From NCBI GenBank assembly GCA_964348185.1, contig CAYGBW010000009.1:1-7346 (forward strand): DNA of 7,346 bases. The letters run 5' to 3'. The notes beneath the pieces were generated by a model. It saw nothing but the letters and a program-made list of their open reading frames with translations, made no database searches and was not told the DNA's origin. Within the stretch, counting starts at the first letter, position 1, and each line of letters begins with the position of its first letter. Positions 1-3,944 of this stretch are shown here, in pieces. Origin of the DNA: CAYGBW01 sp964348185. Its GTDB lineage: Bacteria; Desulfobacterota; BSN033; WVXP01. The position numbers were made by a program, and so were the translations under genes.

Positions 1-316
1 GGTCATTCCCCTCTGTCTTCTATACTCTCTAATCTTTTGCTGAATTCTTTTCTCCATTACCCCTATTATCAATTCTTTACTTACTTTATTTATACTGAAT
101 ATATTTCAGGTCCTGAGGATAGTCAACCTGAAAAACCCACCCCCATTCTGGAGGTCAAGCCTCCAGAATCCCAAGGGACGTCTTTGTTGGCAGTCCCCCA
201 ACCCCGTCTGGGTCCGAAGACACCGCCCCAACCTCGAGAAGAAGCGGCCTATTTTCAAATACTTGATGCCTGATCCTAACCCCTCTTTCGGATGAGAGCT
301 GCCGTTTCACTTTCAG
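1..316. other. Noncoding stretch without a supported gene
   Basis: No convincing gene is present. Positions 20-110 are AT-rich. The only open frame of note on the plus strand starts at a TTG without a ribosome binding site and gives a low-complexity, Pro-rich product. A short imperfect dyad (CTGAA, 5 nt, TTCAG) lies at 95-109 and is immediately followed by another small one (TCAGG-T-CCTGA). The stretch is probably the end of an upstream intergenic region plus leader DNA for the gene at 421. Confidence 0.5.
145..169. repeat. Perfect inverted repeat, 10-bp arms, 5-nt loop
   Basis: The arm ATTCTGGAGG (145-154) is exactly complementary to CCTCCAGAAT (160-169), with the loop TCAAG between them. 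No run of T follows on the plus strand, and on the minus strand the stem is followed by GGGGG rather than T. It is therefore not a standard intrinsic terminator. It could be a transcript-stabilising or regulatory hairpin, or a protein-binding dyad, for a gene left of the window. Confidence 0.55.
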
Positions 317-346
317 TTGAATCGTAGGCCTGGAGATTGTTAGAAT
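317..346 (+). promoter_or_regulatory. Candidate sigma70 promoter for the 61-aa protein gene
   Basis: The -35 element TTGAAT (317-322, 4 of 6 consensus) is followed by an 18-bp spacer and the -10 element TAGAAT (341-346, 5 of 6). The -10 is preceded by TG-N, as in an extended -10. The start would be near 353, leaving a leader of about 68 nt before the ATG at 421. The call is by eye and moderate. Confidence 0.45.
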
Positions 347-420
347 TATTTCGTCATCGAGAACCGCCTTTAGGGGAGCCTTAAACAACACACACCTTAG
401 AAGAAAGGAGCTAAAGAAAA

Positions 421-606
421 ATGGCTGAAATCAAAATGCCTCACCCGGACCATGAGCAACACCTCTGTCTCCTCATGAATCTCGACTACATCGGCACGAA
501 TAAGAACGAATACAAGAACCTCGTGCGAAACCCCCGTTACGTCTGCTTGAACTGTGGTCGAACCGCAGCGAGTGAAAAGAATCTCTGTGCCCCTGAGAAG
601 TTGTAG
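421..606 (+). CDS. Small conserved Cys-containing (probable zinc-ribbon-like) protein, 61 aa
   Basis: Function is unknown. The start is well supported: AAAGGAG at 404-410 sits about 10 nt before the ATG. The product is short, hydrophilic and intracellular, with no signal peptide or membrane segment. It has an N-terminal His-rich stretch (His8, His11, His14) followed by Cys16, and a C-terminal C42-x-x-C45-G motif with a further Cys56 in an 'ASEKNLCAPE'-like tail. Four Cys plus neighbouring His suggest binding of zinc or another metal, which is inference. I associate proteins of this layout (HPDHE...C...NP.Y.C.NCGR.A.S..NLC.P) with small hypothetical proteins of Desulfobacterota. It appears monocistronic, with its own promoter upstream and a convergent gene downstream. 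It ends in TAG. Confidence 0.82.
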   Translation: MAEIKMPHPDHEQHLCLLMNLDYIGTNKNEYKNLVRNPRYVCLNCGRTAASEKNLCAPEKL

Positions 607-857
607 AAGACCGTTCTTTCATTGACTGCGGAGTGGCCTCAGTGAGATGAGACCGCAGCGTATCGTAGCAGGGCACAGGGCTGGTGACCGGGCAGGGGCC
701 TAAGCGTTAGATACCGCCTTAACTCCCCTCTATTCGTTTCAAACCGCCCTGCAGTTCGTGGTTGGGGTGAAATCCGTTTAGTAACATCTTGGAACATCGT
801 CAAAGGTGTAGAGAATCTCCCTTGGCGATAGAGAAAAAATCACCGGAAACGATCGAT
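607..857. other. Gap between convergent genes, no clear terminator
   Basis: This is the 3' gap between the genes at 421-606 (+) and 858-1106 (-). A weak two-tier hairpin can be drawn: CTGCGG (626-631) with CCGCAG (653-658), and CTCA (638-641) with TGAG (648-651) inside. It has a large asymmetric internal loop and no T tract. No gene, tRNA or convincing RNA structure is seen in the rest of the gap. Confidence 0.45.
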
Positions 858-1106
858 TCACCCGTCCAGATCGACAGCCTCCAGTGTCCAGGTGAGATAT
901 TCGGAATGGTACCCCAGCTGAAAGGCGTTTGCACCGTCCGAAACACCAAAATGATGGATCACTGCCCTTCCCTCGCGATCCTGCCATCTCAGGGTGATCT
1001 TCCTGATGGGATAGGTGACTCCCCTCCAGGAGAAACGGAGGGGTTCCATTTTCCCTCCACCAAAGAGGGCAAGGACTTTCACGGATTCGTTCACAGCATG
1101 AATCAT
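858..1106 (-). CDS. Conserved-type hypothetical protein, 82 aa, no assigned function
   Basis: Function is unknown. The ATG at 1106 is preceded by a textbook AGGAGGA (complement of 1111-1117) 4 nt upstream, and a perfect-consensus promoter lies about 77 nt further upstream. This makes it a far better candidate than the longer overlapping frames. The product is soluble, without signal peptide or membrane segment. It reads as alternating beta-strand-like segments: VKVLALF (9-15), PLRFSWRGVTYPIRKITLRW (22-41), AVIHHFGVSDG (48-58), AFQLGYHSEYLTWTL (61-75). The pattern 'F.W.G..Y.I.++..RW...EG' recalls small all-beta proteins such as DUF6504, some of which I recall near Y-family DNA polymerase genes. 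That resemblance is from memory and weak. It is transcribed divergently from the cytochrome gene. It ends in TGA. Confidence 0.75.
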   Translation of the reverse strand: MIHAVNESVKVLALFGGGKMEPLRFSWRGVTYPIRKITLRWQDREGRAVIHHFGVSDGANAFQLGYHSEYLTWTLEAVDLDG

Positions 1107-1189
1107 CTCTTCCTCCTGTGTGGGGTCGTTCTGTCATGACTTCACTCATCGTCAGAGAGAGACATGGGTCAGAGCCTTTTGGCTTTTCC

Positions 1190-1218
1190 ATTATACTATA
1201 CATATGTATACATGTCAA
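1190..1218 (-). promoter_or_regulatory. Perfect-consensus sigma70 promoter for the 82-aa protein gene
   Basis: Read on the minus strand, TTGACA (1218-1213) is followed by exactly 17 bp and then TATAAT (1195-1190). This is a 12 of 12 match at optimal spacing. Transcription would start near 1183, giving a leader of about 77 nt that ends in the AGGAGGA ribosome binding site. Such a strong core promoter suggests either high expression or control by a repressor. The palindromic spacer supports a repressor. Confidence 0.85.
1197..1210. promoter_or_regulatory. Candidate operator: 14-bp perfect palindrome in the promoter spacer
   Basis: TATACATATGTATA (1197-1210) is a perfect palindrome lying entirely between the -10 and -35 elements of the minus-strand promoter. 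It overlaps a second 10-bp palindrome, ATGTATACAT (1204-1213), that reaches the -35. A dimeric repressor bound here would block RNA polymerase directly. It also sits about 22 bp upstream of the -35 of the divergent cytochrome promoter, so one regulator could affect both genes. The regulator is not in the window and its identity is unknown. Confidence 0.5.
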
Positions 1219-1232
1219 GGGGCCTCCTTCGG

Positions 1233-1261
1233 TTGACTTCGCAAAGGTCCTGATATATATT
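1233..1261 (+). promoter_or_regulatory. Strong sigma70 promoter for the cytochrome gene
   Basis: TTGACT (1233-1238, 5 of 6) is followed by a 17-bp spacer and TATATT (1256-1261, 5 of 6). The start would be near 1268, with a leader of about 50 nt to the ATG at 1318. Only 14 bp separate this -35 from the -35 of the divergent promoter, so the two form a back-to-back pair. Confidence 0.7.
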
Positions 1262-1317
1262 GAGAGTCTCGTGAAAGATTTCATTAATCGCTTCCCGTGA
1301 CAAGGGGGAATCAGAAA

Positions 1318-1866
1318 ATGAATGGCCGCAGCCTGCTGGCATTTATTTGTATTCTGTTTGTGATCGGGATTCTCTGGATGATCGTGGCGATTCCCAGGGG
1401 GGAGGTCTCAAAAACCGGCGTTAAGCTCTTTCAACCGGTAAGTCCGATCCCAAAAGGGGTTGCAGTCGCTTCGAAATCAACAGAGCCGTCCGAGCAGAAA
1501 GAAACCAAGCCCGCCGAACCAGAGGCGCCAACACCCTCTGAAATGAAAGAGCCTCCAGCCGGAAAACCCAAACCCGAACCCTCTGAATCGGCATCAGACG
1601 AGCCTCCAGAATTGGTCGAATACACCCCTCCCTACGGCAGAGTTGCCTTTACCCACATGAAGCACATGGAGGATTATTAAATCGAATGCGCGGCCTGTCA
1701 CCACTAAGACATGGAGGGCGGCATGTCAAAGTGTGTTGATTGCCATGAGCCCCCCAAAAACGCGCTCCATAAGAACTGCCAGGGATGTCACAAAACGCTT
1801 CGGAACGAGGGCAAAAGAACAGGACCCACGAAGTGCAGGGAATGCCACATCAAGAAAGCTGCTTGA
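1318..1866 (+). pseudogene. Membrane-anchored tetraheme class III (c3-type) cytochrome c interrupted by two in-frame TAA codons
   Basis: An intact product would be a periplasmic electron carrier with four c-type hemes. The ATG at 1318 follows an AAGGGGGA ribosome binding site (1302-1309). Residues 5-25 form one hydrophobic segment, probably an uncleaved anchor. Residues 38-104 are a Pro/Glu/Lys/Ser-rich linker. The heme domain starts near residue 105 with VAFTHMKH. In the same frame come TAA at codon 121 (1678-1680), CAACHH (124-129), TAA at codon 130 (1705-1707), CVDCH (139-143), CQGCH (154-158), CRECH (173-177), then TGA at 1864-1866. Four CXXCH motifs match four candidate distal ligands (His113, His116, His129, His151), the expected set for bis-His tetraheme cytochrome c3. 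There is no frameshift and every heme residue is kept. In similar cytochromes I recall, a residue such as Lys, Gly or Asn stands where the first TAA falls, and often Lys at the second. As written, translation stops at codon 120, before any heme site. The alternatives are recent decay, sequence error, or UAA readthrough. Confidence 0.85.
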
Positions 1867-1890
1867 GCACAACATCCCGCGTTTCTTGTC

Positions 1891-1909
1891 ATGGGGGGCG
1901 ATCCCCCAT
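1891..1909 (+). other. GC-rich hairpin between the cytochrome and thiamine-binding genes
   Basis: ATGGGGG (1891-1897) pairs with CCCCCAT (1903-1909), and a G-T wobble inside leaves a 3-nt loop. No T tract follows, so it is not a classical terminator. It lies 24 nt after the cytochrome stop and 45 nt before the next start. It could stabilise the mRNA end, pause polymerase or separate expression of the two genes. Confidence 0.4.
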
Positions 1910-1954
1910 AGGGCGGCCTCGATCTTCCCCGTGAGAGAGAAGGCGGGAGAGGAG

Positions 1955-2269
1955 ATGAACACGATGCTTCTCGAATTCAGCATGTTTCCCCTGGACAAAG
2001 GAGAGAGTCTCTCGCCCTGGGTGGCCAGGTGCTTAGAAATCATAGATGATAGCGGCCTTGACTATCGACTCAATCCTATGGGAACGGTCCTCGAAGGCGA
2101 GTGGGATGAGGTTTTTGGGGTGGTGAAACGCTGCTTTGACGCCTTGCAGAGGGACTGCAACCGGATCAGCGCGAGCATCAAGGTGGATTATCGCAAGGGG
2201 AAGCCAAGGGGACTCGAATCAAAAGTTGCTTCGGTCGAAAAGGTGCTGGGAAAGGCCCTCAAAAGATGA
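1955..2269 (+). CDS. MTH1187 family thiamine-binding protein (PF01910, formerly DUF77), 104 aa
   Basis: This is a small cytosolic ferredoxin-like alpha/beta protein. The family binds thiamine or related pyrimidines and is thought to act in thiamine uptake or salvage. Recognisable family blocks are LLEFSMFPLDKGES (5-18), PWVARCLEIIDDSGLDY (21-37), LNPMGTVLEGEWDEVF (39-54) and DCNRISASIKVDYRKG (67-82). The length is typical. Two starts are possible. ATG 1955 has GGGAG 5 nt upstream. ATG 1964 has AGGAG 9 nt upstream and would give a product beginning MLLEFSMFP. I kept 1955, but either fits. The frame stays open further upstream only because it overlaps the cytochrome 3' end; that part is not homologous and is excluded. 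The gene lies 88 nt after the cytochrome and 56 nt before the DUF3786 gene, probably in the same transcript. No TPP riboswitch was recognised. It ends in TGA. Confidence 0.93.
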   Translation: MNTMLLEFSMFPLDKGESLSPWVARCLEIIDDSGLDYRLNPMGTVLEGEWDEVFGVVKRCFDALQRDCNRISASIKVDYRKGKPRGLESKVASVEKVLGKALKR

Positions 2270-2325
2270 GAGCCTAACAGAAACGAATCGCCTCAGATAG
2301 GAATCTCAGAAAAGGAGCCATTCCC

Positions 2326-2955
2326 ATGGTTGAAGAGAAAGACCGGGAAGACCCCTACGCCCCTCACTGGGACAGACTCGCTGGCCTCCATCCAACCGAA
2401 GTCAGTGAAAGGACAGAAGCTGTCTACCGGTATGACAGAAGGGGTTATGTTCTCCCCTTTCTTAACCAGCGATACATGGTCATTCCGAATACCCGTGAAA
2501 TCATGAGAATCAGGCCTGATGAGACCCTAGAGAGGGAAGCGCTGAGCACGGACTTCCAACTCATGTCGCTGATCTATCTCACCGAGGCGAAAAAGGTCGA
2601 ACCCACGAGACGCTGGCTCAGTGAAAAGGACCTCAAAGGCGGCGAAATGTTTTTCCGGGGGCCCCATGCCCTCCCGTTGGCAGAGATGACACAAAAGTTC
2701 GGCGAGGACCCAGGGAACTTTGTGAAGGTGGGAAAGCGACTCGGTGGTGTCGAAATGCTTTACGGGGACAAGGCCTTCGGGCTCGACGTATTCCCAAGGA
2801 TACTACTGGTATATGTACTTTGGAAAGGGGACAAGGAGTTTCCCCCCCGGATCCAGGTCCTCTTCGACGAAACCATCCAAGAACACTTCCCCCTGGACGT
2901 TATCTGGTGTAGCGTTTCCGAAGTGAGTCGCCGTCTGGTTACTGTCAAGATCTAG
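2326..2955 (+). CDS. DUF3786 domain-containing protein, 209 aa
   Basis: The start is clear: AAAGGAG (2311-2317) is 8 nt before the ATG. The product is soluble, with no signal peptide. It has the features I associate with DUF3786 proteins of anaerobes: an N-terminal YRYDRRGYVLPFLNQRYMV segment (34-52), a 'LSTDFQLMSLIYLTEAK' helix (73-89), MFFRGPHALP (108-117), and a C-terminal region with LYGDKAFGLDVFPRILLVYVLWKGD (145-169) followed by HFPLDVIWCSVSEVSRRLV (187-205). Only one Cys is present (Cys195), so this copy carries no fused iron-sulfur domain. The biochemical role is unknown; the family occurs in anaerobic bacteria and archaea, often near corrinoid or CO2-fixation genes, which are not seen here. 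It is probably co-transcribed with the thiamine-binding gene. Its last 11 bp overlap the end of the opposing ADP-ribosylglycohydrolase gene. It ends in TAG. Confidence 0.85.
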   Translation: MVEEKDREDPYAPHWDRLAGLHPTEVSERTEAVYRYDRRGYVLPFLNQRYMVIPNTREIMRIRPDETLEREALSTDFQLMSLIYLTEAKKVEPTRRWLSEKDLKGGEMFFRGPHALPLAEMTQKFGEDPGNFVKVGKRLGGVEMLYGDKAFGLDVFPRILLVYVLWKGDKEFPPRIQVLFDETIQEHFPLDVIWCSVSEVSRRLVTVKI

Positions 2956-3931
2956 CGTTTTCACACTCTTGGCGGCTCTTGATCTCTGCCAGCCTCTCGG
3001 CCAGAGAGCACACGTAGTCCCTCCCCTTCAGGCCATTCTCAAGGGGGGCGAGCCACTCCTTGGGCATCTGGCCGTATCCGTAATAGGCCCCTGCGATGGC
3101 GCCCGCCATGGCTCCAATCGTATCCGTGTCTCCCCCACAGTTGACAGCCACCACCACACTTTCTTTGAAGCTTCCGGTCAAGAGAAACGAGGCCAGTGCC
3201 GCCGGAACCGACCCCACGGAACTCACATCACAGGAGAACCGGGACACAATCCCTCGGATGGTATCCCTTGAATCTTTCCCACCCCTCATACCCTTGACCA
3301 TGCGAAGGGCTTGGGCCATCTCTACGCTTGTGGAACTCACCGCTTCCACCAATGTGTCAACAAACTCTGCAGTTCTGACATGTCTGCCCTGAATCCCCAT
3401 CAGGGTGGCCAGACCAACCGCCCTCGCCTGAACCAGAGCACCGGCGAGTCCCAGAGGATGATGGTGGGTGATCAGGGTGCATACCCGAGCCGCTTCTTCT
3501 AACCGGCCGGGATCATCGTAAAAGAAAAATCCGATAGGGGCAATCCGCATGGCCCCGCCATTGCCCCAGCTGTCTGTCCCGACCCTATCCCAAGCCACAC
3601 CGCACCGCAATCGGTCCATAACCCCGTAGATCCGACCGCCATAGCCTCGCTGGGGGCTAAAATTGGCCAGGAATCTTGCGGCGGTGAGAGCCGGATCGAA
3701 TTGAGGAAACTCCTCCAGACTCTCCATGATCCCGATCATCATTTCGGTATCATCCGTGTAGCCCCCCTCCCCCATTTCCGCGAGGAGCCCGTGAACCGAT
3801 TGTATCATTCGGCAGTCCCAGCCCTCCACCGGACGGCCAAGGGCATCTCCCACAAATAAACCCATAGCAGATCCTTTGAACCGGTCCTTCAGAATCCCAA
3901 CGTTCCCCGATCCTCCATTCCCAGGACTCAC
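2945..3931 (-). CDS. ADP-ribosylglycohydrolase family protein (PF03747), 328 aa
   Basis: The family removes ADP-ribose from modified amino acids or other adducts using a two-Mg2+ centre (DraG and ARH enzymes). Hallmarks are present in order: GLFVGDALG (24-32), the metal motif YTDDTEM (58-64, Asp60 and Asp61), SWGNGGAMR (121-129), THHHP (155-159), and the second metal motif CGGDTDTIGAMAGAIAGA (265-282, Asp268 and Asp270). Both acidic clusters are intact, so catalysis is likely. Length is normal. The start is a GTG at 3931 with GAGGGG about 9 nt upstream; the first 13 or so residues (Gly/Ser-rich) precede the conserved core, so a later start is possible. The gene begins 13 nt after the kinase stop, implying one operon and translational proximity. 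No ADP-ribosyltransferase partner (such as DraT) is visible, so the substrate cannot be inferred. The family also includes members of unknown substrate. It ends in TGA. Confidence 0.93.
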   Translation of the reverse strand: MSPGNGGSGNVGILKDRFKGSAMGLFVGDALGRPVEGWDCRMIQSVHGLLAEMGEGGYTDDTEMMIGIMESLEEFPQFDPALTAARFLANFSPQRGYGGRIYGVMDRLRCGVAWDRVGTDSWGNGGAMRIAPIGFFFYDDPGRLEEAARVCTLITHHHPLGLAGALVQARAVGLATLMGIQGRHVRTAEFVDTLVEAVSSTSVEMAQALRMVKGMRGGKDSRDTIRGIVSRFSCDVSSVGSVPAALASFLLTGSFKESVVVAVNCGGDTDTIGAMAGAIAGAYYGYGQMPKEWLAPLENGLKGRDYVCSLAERLAEIKSRQECENARS

Positions 3932-3944
3932 AACGCTGTGCCCC

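Noticed and set aside
37..273. 78-codon plus-strand open frame in the first intergenic region
   Set aside because: It starts at TTG with no ribosome binding site, and the product is aromatic-rich then Pro-rich with no recognisable domain.
789..1139. 116-codon plus-strand frame
   Set aside because: It is antisense to the 82-aa gene, lacks a ribosome binding site and has a composition typical of a shadow frame.
778..1284. 168-codon minus-strand frame
   Set aside because: It is out of frame with the well-supported 82-aa gene it covers. Its start lies upstream of that gene's perfect promoter, and the product shows no domain.
1318..1866. Explaining the interrupted cytochrome by selenocysteine or pyrrolysine insertion
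   Set aside because: Both internal stops are TAA, whereas selenocysteine uses TGA and pyrrolysine TAG. The sites do not look like catalytic Cys positions either.
1318..1866. Explaining the cytochrome by a frameshift or two separate genes
   Set aside because: All parts are in one frame. The segment after the second TAA has an ATG at 1711 but no ribosome binding site or signal peptide, so it could not be exported for heme attachment on its own.
1733..1954. Upstream extension of the thiamine-binding protein frame
   Set aside because: This part overlaps the heme-binding region of the cytochrome in another frame and bears no resemblance to the family, whose members start near MLLEFSMFP.
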